Positions 48,134 to 61,268 are shown, numbered from the stretch's first letter. The stretch is 64,000 bases of DNA from Desarmillaria ectypa (GCA_030407005.1 JAUDYN010000007.1:1178001-1242000), one strand, 5' to 3'. Notes: generated from the letters alone by a model not told the origin. A program made the numbers and translations.

Positions 48134-49108
48134 CTGTCTGGTGTCCTATAGCCGTACGCGCGGTGGTGGGCGCTGAAAAAAAAAAAAAACCTGATCTGAA
48201 ACTTGTGATGCCTGCCACGTGCTTATCGCGATCACGTGAACGTCGGTGAGGAGGCAAAATAGAGGCAAAACTCAAAAGGTCGTGATTTCCGATTGATAGA
48301 AGTCCGCTGAATGCTTTTTAATGATATCCGCTACACCCGGCTATAGTGGTGAACTGATATTACCCCGGAGATACGTAGACATACCCACTGATGCAACAGA
48401 TGAGACGCCGCTACCTCAGAGGTATTATATCGGATGATAGACGGGAAAGACCAGGACCCTACATTTGTGCCGTAGTCGTTCTAAGCAGAGATGCAACTCA
48501 TTAGAGCGCTCATTAATACATGTATAATCATTGCAGATGACATCCACTAGGAGTAGTACTACAGAGTTTTCATGTAGCGGAATCTGGGAAAATTGTGGAA
48601 GAATTTATCACGTAGAGCCTTCATTCCTTGTACAGTGATGTGAAAAGGGAAGACGTCCCTCAGAAAGGTATACGCATATGTGGCGGTTCTCATCCTAGGA
48701 TGTTGATGGCTCTTGTTGCTGGGAAACTTGACTTGGCGTTCTCCTGTGTCTTCATTTTGACTGATCAACGAGATACAATTTCTGGAAGCCATATATACCA
48801 TCATTTCATCTCCGATATGGACCCCAGCCGGGTTTGACCACCGTCTCTGCACATTCGTTTACCGACTGTAGTTCATCGTTACGTTACCGAGCAAAAGCGC
48901 CCATGCGAATGACGAACCATTGGCTTTACACCGCACAGCCGAACGGTCCATGATGAGCCTATCCCCGAATTTTTAGGCTGCATTCCGCATATACGAGTGC
49001 TGGCATTTTCGCACTCGTTTATCTAGCTCCGATCAGGCCACAGAGCTGGAGAAAGGTATATGAAGGTAATGGGACTATCCATTCAATTTTAAACTATTTC
49101 ATTCAACG
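48134..49108. other. Intergenic with a 14-nt A run; no gene recognised
   Basis: Just upstream of the F-box start there is a run of 14 A residues (48176-48189). The rest holds only short open frames. Nothing else recognised. Confidence 0.4.
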
Positions 49109-51020
49109 TTACACAGGATACGATGGAAGACTGTCTACAGACTTTGTCTCAGCTTGATCCGACATGTCGTCTTGAAGAGTTGACGGATTGTATTGAGTTG
49201 GGCTTTGAGTGGGACCAATGGTAGTTAACACAATAGAGATGCTGTCATCCCAAGTAGGCTCGTCGTGTCTACAGTAACGAACGGAATACCACCTGAGGTT
49301 TAAGAGGAGATGTGATCCCTGGAGATATATATGTCAGTAAACCGTCGGCAGAACAAGTTGAAGATGTACAGCATAATAATAGCAAACGATGGACCACCTA
49401 TATAATTCTGTCAACTTTTGAGGCTACAATGGCCATAAAGACGTACGGAAGAAATATAGCATGGATGGGACCACGCATAAAGAATGCTGTGGCAATGCGT
49501 AACATTAGGGCAACTACCAAGTTAACTTGACATCTGCCTTCTCAGAAATTTTCGCTCACATGTAATTCTGGAACGAAGGTCAGCATTACATTTTTTTGAC
49601 ACAGAAGCCGCGCAACGAGCTCACAATGCAAAAAATACACATCCATCTTCGACAAACGCTGTCAACAGCGGTGAAATGTGTTTCATCTGGGTCATTATTG
49701 TCCTTGGGTCATAGGTGCGACCGCTTATGGCGCGGTACGTCCGCCAAAATTTCGTCACGGTCAAACCCAGAAATAGGACTAAAGTGGACTGCGTTATTAT
49801 CGCATGAACACGAAATCGCGAAACATACCTGATAGTAAGAAGTTTGGGACACTGTATGACAGTTTATAACGCTGTACAGAGAATGATGATAAGATCGACT
49901 GACTATGCAGCAATGCTGTATTTCATGTTCGGCGACACAGACTTACAGCCCCTCCAAGGAGCAGCCATAGCTGTCGTAGATGAGACGACGTGTCGACACA
50001 CGACACTGAAGGCCCAGAGAGCAGTCTATAAGGATATAAGCACAAAGGGAACGCCCAAGTTGAAATTCTGTGTCAATTACCGCTACCGATCCTGACAAGA
50101 AGCATGAGGTCATCTCCGCCCTCTGTGATACGATTTTACTCACCGGCAGTACAGAACGAGAGGAAGATAAAAACTGCCAAGGAAAAAAATCAGGATAGGC
50201 GCGTAATAAAACAACACTTACGCACGAAATTTATTTTGGTTATACAAGGCATATACGCGCAATAATAGAATGAGGTCAAGGATGAAGATATATGTTGAGG
50301 GACCGGCACTGTAAAGATAACCCTGAGACCGAGCTTATGAAAAGGTACGTCTGTCATACAGGAACGACCAATAGTAATATAAATGGCACCTGGAAGTCGA
50401 GAATGACGTGTGAATACGAGGTGGAAAATAAAGAGCTACGAACAACTGGAATGCAATAGCGTCAGTGAAAGTAATAGCTGAGGAAGGGTGATTTTGGCAT
50501 ACCTCGTTGCTTGGCTCCTCAGATATATTCACTACAATTTAGCTGTTTAGAATAGTTGAATAAAATTAGCATACTGACTTGCCCCATGCAGTAATACTAA
50601 AGTGAAGGCAGACATATTGAGAAATAGCGTGAAGTTCGGACACCAAGGGACACACACCTCAAGTAGACGACTGCGTAATATCTTGCCAAGAAATACAGCA
50701 TCTTTGGGGATGACCACTGGGACCTGATTGTGGGAAAAATTAAAGGACCGTTTCCACATTGAAGTACCTGGACACACCTCCACACAAGTTCGACCTGAAC
50801 ACAAAATACTTAGGAGTTAACGAGTTTCAGACAAGGTGAGCGTCAAACGCGCCTCCTGCCCAAACGATACTATAATGTCGTACACCACTAGTGTCAGAGC
50901 AGAAACTGTGAGGAGAACTTAAAGATTGCCTTCCTGATATTAAGTTCGGGCACACTCACTGTATGACATGGATGTCGCTCTGTTTTCGAAGAAAACAGTG
51001 GTAATATCGCCAAACACCAT
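49109..51020 (-). CDS. DUF6533-type multipass membrane protein made of tiny exons
   Basis: Basidiomycete-specific family of about seven membrane spans, function unknown. It is invisible as open frames because exons are tiny. Traced exons: 51020-50960, 50905-50853, 50794-50778 (17 nt), 50723-50658, 50596-50583 (14 nt), 50531-50503, 50445-50444 (2 nt), 50389-50360, 50308-50226, 50173-50144, then from 50091 on less certainly. They give SALTLVVYDIIVSFGQEVEL, then SPKMLYFLARYYAVVYL, HLYYYWSFLAGPSTYIFILD, LILLLRVYALYNQNKF (the family hallmark) and IFLSFCTAG. Later pieces include LVLFLGLTVTKFW and HISPLLTAFVEDGCVFFAL. The last exon has SHLLLNLR, also family-typical, and stops at 49109. Two introns start with GC (50852, 50582). 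Middle splice sites between 50091 and 49400 are not settled. Confidence 0.68.
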
Positions 51021-51649
51021 CGATGACGCTCAGGCTCAGGCGTCTACAGAGGCGAAATCTTTAGCCTGCCTGCTCGCTTTGGCCCTTTGAGCGAATAAGA
51101 ACATAGGAAAAGGAAAACTATAGTACCTCTCTGTGGCACAAAATGTCAGTGCATGTAAACCACCCCGTCACGTTGCCCTCGGAGAGTCCAGGAGGGCTTT
51201 AAGGGAGGAAGACGATTGTTAAATTGTTCCAGCCGAACGGAAAAAATAAAATCGAAGGAAAGAAGAGTTACTTATATCAGTCGTGTTCTGGGTGCTTGAC
51301 ATAATCGGGCTCCAACAAGTAATCACAAGTACGTAACCGCTCAACAACCACTAATGATACCGGTTACCCCTGAAGATTCTTCATAGAGTAGCTTGAGCTC
51401 CGTGGCCACAGGTTTCGTTCAGCGGCGCAGCCGTCATGCTCTGCGTTCGGTAGGTTTTCCATACCAACGTTCTACCGAGTCTACCGAGACGAACAAGAGA
51501 AAACCTAAGATACAAACATGTCCAGCGTTATCAATGTTGCGAGAGTTCCCTTGAAATTGTAGTCGAGGCAGTGGCGGATGGGTCGACCAATTGAAGGACA
51601 GCTATCTATAAGAATGCGGTAAGTACATACAGGAACGGTAGTGTCGCCG
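51021..51649. other. Intergenic, no gene recognised
   Basis: About 630 bp between the DUF6533 start and the FOL1 stop. A tandem tctaccgag/tctaccgag (about 51473-51490) with an upstream inverted cggtag near 51450 is the only structure noticed. Confidence 0.35.
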
Positions 51650-54435
51650 TTAATGCGACCGCCACAATGAATTTGCCACCCGAAGAACGTCCGCCATTTC
51701 TGCAATGTCATGCACTCGAACAGCACAAGCGCCCTGCTGAACAGCACAGGCAACAGTCGCTGCTGTGGCCCAACCGCGCTCACCTGGCTGAGTGGCCCTT
51801 CCATTCCCGTCCGCAAGTATGGTTCCTAGGAACGACTTCCTTGATGAACCAATGAGAGACGGAAAGCCTGCGAGAGGGTTGCGCCTTCGGTTCGACTCTG
51901 TAATTGAAGGTAAAGGCAATGATGAAGATTGCAATTTATCGGAAGACGAACCAGGTCCAATATATACATCATCTGTTACAGATGATGAATTCCGAAGGAT
52001 TTCCAGGTTCCCTTCGACCGTCTTGCTGAATCCAATACCTGGGTCGATGATAATGAGCCATCTCCTTACCCCTCCTTTCCCTTTCACGATATCGTCGACT
52101 TTTAATCCGAGCTCAACGCGAATACCCTCAACCACAGCCTTGCTTGATCCGGCGTATGAATAATCGCTATAATCCTTATTGGCCCCTGCTTCACCTCTAG
52201 AGTGCATCAACACCACCGGAACGGCAAATTCCCTGGTCAGCTTCTTCAATTCAGTAATATATTGTCGGGCAATAGTTTGTTCCATAGCGTCGTCGGAAGG
52301 ATATGGATAGCATGACGGACCGGTGAATGAATACACGTCGTTAATGCAGTTTGCCCCAGAATCGATTGCCGACCTCGCAACTTCCCAGCGGAACGTATCC
52401 ACGCTGATAGGTACATCGCGAAGCACTTCGTCAGCCTTGACATTTCTGATGGCAGAAATGACTGGTGAAACCCTTGAAATCTCGTCTTCAACAGTGACGA
52501 ACGCAGCACGCGGTCGCGTCGAATAACCGCCAATGTCTAAGATGTCTGCCCCTAATTGTGTCGCACGGCGGGCATAGTCCAGGGCAGTAGAGAGCGTATT
52601 GTGAACTGATCCGTCGGAGAAAGAGTCTGGCGTTGAGTTAAGGATAGCCATGAGACGTGTTTTGGAGGACGGAGAGGCATATGAGCAGGGAAATACCCAG
52701 TATGTAAGATTGGAAGGGACAGGGCGGACATCGGTCAAAGGTGCCTTACTATCCGAAGATAACGGGTATCTGGGAAAGGGTATAACCTTCTGCATTGGGA
52801 ACTCTGGCACAGGGAATGACGATAATACTTCGTCCAAGAGCGTGGCTATTGATTTCCCATTGATCGGATGTATGTCGTCGGGAACCATGCTACAGGATGA
52901 ATAGGCAACGAGACCACACACGGACTAAGGTGACGTACTCTTTCAAGGGTCGGAGAACGAACTCCCTTTCACACATTCGCGGATGGGGAATCACCAATCT
53001 TCCCTCTAAATTTTCATCGGTTTGCCGTTGATCTTGTGGTCTAGTATCGATGATGAGGTCGTTATATAGAATAATGTCAAGGTCTACTGCTCGAGGGCCG
53101 TTTCGAATGGAGGGCACTCTTCCAACAGTGGCTTCGATTTTTTTAAGGAGGTCTAAAAGTTCCAAAGGCGGGAGATCGGTTTGAATCTGTATATATTTGG
53201 CAAAATGAGAATGGATGGAAGAGTGATACTCACGATGCAGGCACCATTAATGAACGCAGGCTGATCTGTCACGTACATCGGTGCGCTTTTATATAAGAAA
53301 CTGGTGTCGAGAATGTCCACAACTGCATGCGCATTCTGTACTAGATATCCTGGTACTTCCAGTAAACGAAGGGCCAGCTCAATATTGAAAAATCGATCCC
53401 CAAGGTTTGAGCCGAACGCGATGGCTGCAGTAGACAGCAAGGGTGTGTCCGGTGTCTAGGACAAGCATTAGAGGATGCGACCATGTTGTGCTTTCAGCAA
53501 ACCTGATGTTTTACCCTTTTCGTCTTGAACTCGGAAGGGTAATCGGAAAATGTTCGACAGACTTCGACCTCAGAAGCACTAGCGAACACCAGAGCATAAG
53601 GCTTTGCGGCCTTGATGTTAATTGATGGAGCCAGGTCGCCTTGAAGAAAAAGTCGTAATTCCTTCAAACTTTCTAACGCTGTGTAGGACGCCAATGCTTC
53701 TAATGTCAAAAAGTCTGTCTTTCCCACATTCTAAACTGGATATTGATATACGCTAGTTTTTGAGAGCACGTCACGCACCTCATACAGTCGTCTTATCAGG
53801 GACCTGAAGTCCAAAAATTTTCCTGTACCTGGACGGTAACCCGGATGATCAATCGAGACATTCAAGCGGACAAGCTGCTTTTCAAGCCTTTCGGCAGGAT
53901 TCACACCAATGATTGTGTGGCATTCTATGTCTTCGCAGAGGTACCTGATCCGGTCGATATACCACGAATCTGCGCTTCGCAGTGCGCTTGATTCGATTCC
54001 AACTGTATGACAATGCAGTGGTGCTTTAGTCTGAGAAACTTTCAGCTGTATCTGATGCAAAACGGAGCGGTAGGGGGATTCGGAAAGAAGGAGATCGTAG
54101 ATGCGGCAGCCGACGCACTCCAAGGAATCAAACACTGGGGCGAACTCCGCTGAGGACGCGGGGCTGAGGGCAGCCCTTACCGCAGATGCCAGAGCCGAGT
54201 AGCTTATGCTGTTTTCGAGGTCATCGTTGTCCGCTGCTTTCTTGATATCATATGGTATGGATAACGTGATAAAAATAGGCTGCAAGGTCGGTTTGGTTGG
54301 ATCCTTTGGTGGCCACCGGGCGCCTGAAGATAGGTAGACATTGACGAGCAGGTCCTTGACTCGAATGTAATCGGTGCCGCTGGAAGAAGCAAATGGGTAG
54401 TAAATACGAATGATGGTAGCTGCAACGAACCTCAT
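51650..54435 (-). CDS. FOL1: Trifunctional folate synthesis protein (DHNA - HPPK - DHPS)
   Basis: Makes dihydropteroate from dihydroneopterin in three steps; mitochondrial in yeast. Exons 54435-54431 (5 nt), 54379-53779, 53730-53515, 53455-53234, 53186-52939 and 52889-51650 give 843 residues. Residues 1-270 hold two dihydroneopterin aldolase repeats (GTDYIRVKDLLVNVY; DFLTLEALASYTALESL). HPPK (about 275-430) has STAAIAFGSNLGDRFFNIE, PAFINGA and GPRAVDLDIILYND. DHPS (about 505-843) has MAILNSTPDSFSDG, DIGGYSTRP, SVDTFRWEVA, IIIDPGIGFSKT and LIGSSRKSFLG. The 5-nt first exon (ATGAG) is inferred from the family N-terminus; an unspliced start would add about 15 residues. DHPS is the sulfonamide target of the family. 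Confidence 0.93.
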
Positions 54436-55074
54436 CGAATTCAAACTTTGAAACTTCCTACGCTTCCCAAGTTCCTGTGAATTCGAAATCGCTGTGTTCA
54501 CCGGACACAAGCGAAGGCTGAATTGGATCGACAATTATTCCCAAGTCGGTTCAGTCCGATATCGGAACGACTGTCCTTATATAAGATTTGCCAAGGGGGT
54601 GATCATGACGTCAGCCAGTTCACGTACTCCGAAGCCGCCACGTGATTCAAGCCACCCTCAATCACCATCCACCGAAGACGCGAACGTGGCCAGTATTCGC
54701 GTCCAACACGCCCATTTTTTAGAGATTGATTGTTGGGAAGACATAAGGAGACAGAGACACAGAAAACATGCTACCATTCCGTATCCTATTAACGCTGATC
54801 CGCTGTCATTACCCGCCGGGCAGCGGCAGACAGAGTAAACCACGGTGCGCGCCGCAATTTCTGCGAGATGCGTGGCACAGATGATTTCCCCCGGGCGCTG
54901 GTAATCTTTTTTCTGTTCTGGACTGGTCCAATAATGATATGCAGAACTCTGTGCCAGATCGAGATGCTACGTAACTGACATTGATGCTACCTGCCTCTTG
55001 TATTAAAGGCGAGGATATGCAGCCGTTACCATCAAGCCTCTCCCGACGAGCAGCTCACTTCCATATTTCCACCT
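54436..55074. promoter_or_regulatory. Divergent region FOL1 / acyl-CoA oxidase
   Basis: 639 bp holding both promoters. Short open frames only. I see no clear fatty-acid response element by eye. Confidence 0.35.
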
Positions 55075-57074
55075 ATGCCCTTCTCTCACAATTGGCCCTC
55101 TGAACCTCTCCTCGCCGTCGATGTCTTCAGGGCGGCCGGTGCGAATGCCAACTCGCGCAACAACGCCCTTGCGTTGTCCGACAATGCATACAAGCGTGCA
55201 GAGCTCATTTGGAAGACTTGGGGTGAGCAAATCTCTCCTTTGCACCACCTCTTATCATTGACATGTCGACAGGGCTCACCTTTGAGGACATCATCAACCT
55301 CACCCCGAAGTTTTGGAAGATTCACAACGACCCCATTGCCTGGCATGACGGTTCTTCAATCACCATCATGACCATCCACCTTAACTTGGCTGTTGGCACC
55401 ATTGGATCCTATGCTCAGGACCGTCCAGAACTCCAGGCTCTGTGCAAAGACATGATGGATTGCAAGGCAATGTAAAATGTCTCTATTTTTAGCTCAAATA
55501 CATTCTCTAACAAGCTATATTTGAAGTGGCCAGTTCCTTCTGACCGAAGCTGGACATGGCCTTGACGCCACCAACTTGGAAACGACTGCTACCCTGCAAC
55601 CGGATGGTACATTCATTCTTAACTCTCCGAACCGATTTGCATCCAAGTATATGCCCCCCACCGTGCCCGTCCTCGGCAAGCCTTGCTATGCCGTTGTGTG
55701 GTCTCAGCTCATCGTCGGCGGTGAAAAACGTGGTATTCGGCCCTTTGTAGTCCAGTTGAACGATGGCGTCCATATGTGCAAGAACATCACTGCCAAGTAA
55801 AGAATTTCTTCCTTTACATATTCTAATTCCATTGACCGTTTATCAGACTAATCCCCACTCGTCATGGTGCGACTCCCGTCAACCATGCCATTACCCACTT
55901 CAACAACGTCAAACTCCCTTCCACGGCCCTCCTTGGCCCCGTAGGAGACAAGCCGTCCACCCACGATGACTTCTTGGTCGCCATTTGGCGTATCTCCGTC
56001 GGCACTCTTGCTCTCGCTTCTCTCGCTTTGCCTGCTACCCAAATTGCCGCACACATTGCTTACAAGTACTCCCTCCGCCGGAAAGTTGGAGCGCCCAATC
56101 CTGTTCCCATTATTTCGTTCCGTACCCAGCAGATCCCAATCTTCACCGCCGTTGCTCAAACATATGTTATTGAGGCCCTGACCAAGCATGCCATCAAGTA
56201 CTTCACTGACCCTGTCGCTAGCCACCAGGCGCGTCATGCTATCACAACTATCTACAAGGCTGTTGTCATGGAGCATGCCCAAGCATCTCACTTCAACCTC
56301 TCTGAGCGTCTGGGTGCCCAGGGTCTGTTTGACTATAACCAAATCGTCACGCAATTCGTTAGTCTTCCCACTCTCCAGACTAATGAAGTCTCGTTGACAC
56401 ATGTTTTAGGCTGAGATGAGGGGTATCGTTATTGCCGAGGGCGATGTCCTCGTTTTGTCTATCCGTGAGTAGATTTGTATGTCATATCGTCTTCTTCGAC
56501 TTGATTCCCATATCCTTAGGGCTTGCTTCGGAACTGCTCCAGGGTCGTTATGCCGTCCCTGCTCCCCTCTACCCCCAGAGCCTCCTCGCCCAGCGTGAGT
56601 AGTATCCAATCAATCTTCCTTTGAACCGGACTAACGTTGTATGTCTCAGACGAAAAGGGTGTATTCGAAGAATGCCGTGCTCTTGCCAAGAAGTACGGTC
56701 CTCGCAGCACGCAATACGCCGATTACATCCTTCCCCGATCCAAGGATCTCGTCGAGGCCATTGGACATCGCATGGCACATGAATCTGCTGTTGCTGAACA
56801 TGTACCCCAGATCCTCGCGGACATCTATGAGGTGTTTGCAATCAAGAAGGATATCGGCTGGTACCTGGAGGCCGGTTTGCTCACCCGCGCTCGTATCGCC
56901 GACATGGAAAATGCTGCTATGATCTCTGCCTTCCCCAACATGAACGAATGGGTTGATGGAATGGGCGTTGCTTCTTACGCCAAGGCACCCGTTTTGTCTG
57001 AGGCTTCGTGGGATAACTTCGTCGATAACCTGTACACTTTCCGGGAGGCGCCAGAGGAGAGGGCATTTATGTAA
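55075..57074 (+). CDS. Acyl-CoA oxidase / acyl-CoA dehydrogenase-like flavoprotein
   Basis: FAD enzyme of the ACOX/ACAD superfamily, probably oxidising acyl-CoA in beta-oxidation. Exons 55075-55222, 55273-55471, 55527-55796, 55847-56357, 56410-56464, 56520-56594 and 56650-57074 give 560 residues. The flavin and substrate middle domain has GQFLLTEAGHGLDATNLETT (family form ALTE-x-GHG-x-ETTA). FNNVKLPSTALLG and a C-terminal all-helical half follow (ARHAITTIYKAVVMEHAQAS; MRGIVIAEGDVLVLSIRLAS). Length is shorter than the 650-700 residues of classical peroxisomal oxidases, and the end RAFM is not a PTS1 signal. Location and exact reaction are therefore open. Confidence 0.82.
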
Positions 57075-57299
57075 ATTTAATGATTACTAGTAGAGCCGTC
57101 TAGATTACACTCACTACTATTCAAGAGTACTAGCTCAAAAGGTTACAACAATAATATGTACTCAAATTCATGGTTTTGTTAGATAGCAATCATCATAATC
57201 GCTGTCATTCTCTTAACCTGTGGGAATTTCTGATCTTCAAATGTTAATGCGCTTGGGCCACGGCCCGAAGTGTCGCTGCCCCTTTTAACGTCGACAACC

Positions 57300-60200
57300 A
57301 TGGCACCGGAGGAGATTTCTGAGAGCCAGCCCCTTCTATCGCCGTGAGTCTCTCTTCTACACTCTTCTGCATTTCTTTTCAAGAGAAATTGTATCCAGGA
57401 GCGATGTAGACGCTACGGAAGTCTATCCTATAATCCATATGATCAGGGCCGTGAGTTCCGGACCAGTTTCATTTCCGTTGCTGCGGGCTGTAACCGGTTT
57501 TGCAGGATATAACGGTGTGGAATATCCCAAATTCCCGTGTTATGCCGTGGATACTAACGAAGACTTCCCGGGTGTAGCATTTCATAGGTGCGTCATGGAG
57601 ATATCGCATACTGACGCCCGCTGAAATCTTCCAGATACCCCTTTAACATACGAGGCCGTACGCTCAATGTATTTTTGTCGCGCTCTATGTGAAGTCTAAC
57701 GCAGATGTGTAGTTGACAGCACCGGACCTTACATACACGCTCATTCGACCTCTCTTTGAAAAGTATTCTGCTCTACAGCACGCCGGAAACATGTCCATTG
57801 TATTCTGCCTTCTCCTGAACCGCGTCCATTTCATTCGCGACCAGGGCATGGCCACCGCTTCCGTATCACGTACAAGAGCGGAGCTGTGTGAGATTCTAGC
57901 CATACGTACTCTACGCGACTATGCCGATAACATGTTGGATCTCGTGCACGCACTCTCTACCAGCTGGTCTGTTTACAGTGGTGCTGACCGAGCAGTAATG
58001 CAAGCCGCAAGAGAAGAGAGGGAGGATCTAGACGAGCGAGTGGGCAATGCTATCGAAATGGCCATTCTTGGCAGAGCCAAACGTTTCATCAAAAGTTCGT
58101 CGTGTCAAAAGGTCATTGACGGCATTTGGACGTGAGTGGAACGGTATTCTCTTGCGAGTTATTCATTTACCCGTTGTGAAGAGGAAAATGTGTATACCAA
58201 GCAACAAGCAGTCATTCTATTCTTTCAGATACATACAAGCGAACACCAATTCATTTCTATGATCCTCACAAGGCACCCTTACTTGATCATTATCGGCTCA
58301 AAGTTCCTGCTATTCGGTCGGTTCTGGAATACATGAAGTACGGTTCCTCATTCTCTGTTCACTCGTTTATTCAGGTCTCGGCTTAGTTTCTTAATCCTCT
58401 TCGTCCTTTTCGTTATAGCCATCGAGATGAACCAACTGGACTCAATAAACGCCGCTGAAATGGCTTTTTTGATCTATGGCCTGGGGTTCTCTTTGGAAAA
58501 GGTTGCCGCCATGCAAGAGCACGGAATGCAGGTCTACTTCAAGGGTACCTGGGTCCGTTTTTCCCATCCCATCACTCTGTATTATCTGCTGATAACCCAG
58601 AAGAACGGCTTCGATCTCGCACTAGTCACTACCTATCTCATCTACGCAATTCTTCGTATATATGGTGTTTATCACCATGGTACGCTATCTTTACGCTGGG
58701 TTCATGCTATCTGCTCACTTTGTGAAGATCCTTGGGCTCGAAAAACAGGTATCGACTGTTTGGCTCTTATCGCCTGCTTGTTATTCCCTCGGTACGGCCC
58801 TGAAGTTATTTAGTATACACTGTTATTTACATGCCTCCCACAGTCTAGCTTTCGTCACACTGAGGAACAATTTGATGGTGCTTTCTTTGCGAGCGATGAT
58901 GATGCAATTCGTTGTATTGATGTTTATCGCGGCCTTTTGTTTCTGCGGTTTCCTGTACGCGTTATGGACGTCAGTGATTTTTTTTTGCATCTGGAGCTCT
59001 ACTGACGCCGATATTTCCATCAGACTAAGCAGAAATGAAGCAGGGTATATCTGATCTTGTCTCAAAAGCTTCTATTTCTGACGTCAAACTCTAAATCCCC
59101 CAGATACAGCGTTGGGTACGATAGTCTTTACTTAACCGTTCCTGGCATGCCATTCTTATGACGAATTTGAAGAACCATTGCATGGTGGATGCTCGATTTA
59201 TGGTTTGGGCTTGACGCTAGTGGATTCGATAGGGCTAGTACGTTTTTAGTTTCTCAAAAGTTAAAGGAATCCATTCACTCCCTCTTTCAGCTGAGTTCCA
59301 CCGGGTCTTTGGCCCTGTACTGATGGTTGCTTACGCGTGTCTGAGCAACACCTTGTTGTTAACTGGTTGGTAGATTCTTTGACTGATGATGGCCACTGCT
59401 CGCTAACATATCTTTCCTATAGTTCTTGTTTCTGTGCGCCATCGCCTTTCCATCAAAATGATCCATCTACTGATCAATATGCATAGATACTATCAAACAC
59501 CTTTGCTACCATCAACGAAGACGCTGCCGCGGAGGTATATTCTTCTTCACTCTACATGCGTAAATATCATTATTTACGTGATCAAGGCAATGTTCAGACG
59601 AGCGGTCTCAACAGTTGAAGGGTACGTGTTTGTATTGTGGAATTCAAGGTCATAATCAATCCCATATATAGTGTCAAAGCCGACTCCCTATTCTCGTATC
59701 AACCTCCAATAAATCTAATCGCTGTCTGCATAATGCTACCGGCGAGCTACATACTCACTCCGCGGTGGTTCCACAAGGTATGTTTCCAACGATCCGATGT
59801 TGGCGATTTCGGATTAACGTGGAAGTCACCAGGTTAATGTTTTCATGATCCGGTATGCCTGGGTGTCGCAGTCGTGATCTATACATGAGTAACTTCTGTG
59901 AACAGGGCTACCAGCTTCCCAATATTGTTGACGATTGCTCTTTACGAACGTCAGGCTAAGTTTCATGGTACAACAGGGTTTTCCGAGACCTTTACCGTCG
60001 CCGCTGAAAAGGTCTATGACACGTTACCAAAAGGGTTGAAATGGTTAGGTAAAATTTGGCGATCGTCTACTCGAAAGTTCCTTTCTAAGACAATGTTCTC
60101 CAGCACTGTTCGAAGGACTCACCCGCTCCGACGCTGATATTGATGCAGTGAGTGCAAAATTCCAGGATGCGGTCATTGTTTGCTTAGTTCCATACAGATC

Positions 60201-60947
60201 TTTGAAATTGAAGATGAGTTAAACACGAGTGCACTCGAGACTTATCCATACGTATCCAATGGTTCGCTACCGAGCCGTCAACATCGAATTTCCACGCTGT
60301 CTTCGTCACCCTCTCGGATGGCCCCACAAGCAAACACACTTGAGCAGCAGCAACCACTCCAATTGAACCATCCCCACTTCGACGATTCACTTGGTAATGC
60401 CTCTTCGCATTCACCTTCACAGCCTTTCCCTATAGTCCGCACCAGCGTAAATTCCATTCTCAATCGCAATTTTGAAACCGCACAAAGTTTTACCAGCCCG
60501 CTGGCTCAGATATTCCAGCCGCTGGTCCTTGATGAAGATCCTACTGCCGATGAAAGTCACAGTCCGCCGCATTTGGTTAGCTTTGGACCAGCCAGTAGAA
60601 GAAGACTGTCATCAATGCATCAACATCGGAGAGGGACGACGGACGGTGGTCACGGTCACAATAGTCCGACACATCAGCGAAGTCAAGAAGGTAGTAACCT
60701 CAAGCGAACAGACGATGGTTCGGGACCTTTGTCCGAGAGTCCGCCTGCTGTCACGTCAATGTCTTCTCCTAAGGACAACTCATTTATGAGTTTGCAAACA
60801 GCTGCTGCGGTCAAAGAAGAAGAAGCCGATTCAGGTGGGTACTGGAAAAAGTTTGCGGAGCTGGAGGCGGCGCAGGCAAGAATGGAGAAGCTGTTGGAGA
60901 AGATCGTGCACAGCTTGAAGGCCAAGGGGGGTGACGAAGCGTTATGA
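57300..60947 (+). CDS. YVC1: Vacuolar TRP-like cation channel
   Basis: Homologue of yeast Yvc1/TRPY1, a calcium-permeable channel that releases vacuolar Ca2+ under osmotic stress. I trace 23 exons giving 825 residues. The N-terminal cytosolic domain reads EVYPIIHMIRADITHFIDTP then LTYEALTAPDLTYTLIRPL. Membrane spans start with FLILFVLFVIAIEMNQLD, and the pore region is near TIAWWMLDLWFGLDASGFDR, followed by VLMVAYACLSNTLLLTVLVS and ILSNTFATINEDA. After the spans comes PPINLIAVCIMLPASYILTP. The last exon (60198-60947) encodes an acidic stretch, a Ser-rich tail and a terminal coiled coil (LEAAQARMEKLLEKIVHSLK). Very short exons include 57506-57514 (9 nt), 57578-57587 (10 nt), 59104-59115 (12 nt) and 59423-59433 (11 nt). 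Confidence 0.88.
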
Positions 60948-61268
60948 CATTGGATTGGTATGGCATCTATAGAACATTAGCATTACTGTATGATACACGA
61001 TTGTAGACACTACTTGAGAAAGTAGCCTCTACTGTACATTTATAAGGGACCTGGTCATTTATCATCCATCACGAACAGTCTGTTATGTCGATAAAACAAA
61101 CGATGACATCAAGCATACCTTCGAAATTATCAGAACTTGCCAAACGAATATGATATATGATAATGGGAAATATCGACCAGGGTTGAGCTACGGGGACGCA
61201 TAGCAGCGGTGTACATCTGATTCCATTACTAGCATAACAATAACACACCTACAACACTCCAAAAATCC
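60948..61268. other. Convergent 3' intergenic region
   Basis: 320 bp between two stop codons, A/T-rich, so it should hold two terminators. Nothing else seen. Confidence 0.4.

Noticed and set aside
48559..48852. 97-codon minus-strand open frame
   Set aside because: No ATG at its start, no recognisable motif and no splice partners.
51410..51495. Stem-like repeats considered as a tRNA
   Set aside because: No A-box/B-box pair with correct spacing and no cloverleaf on either strand.
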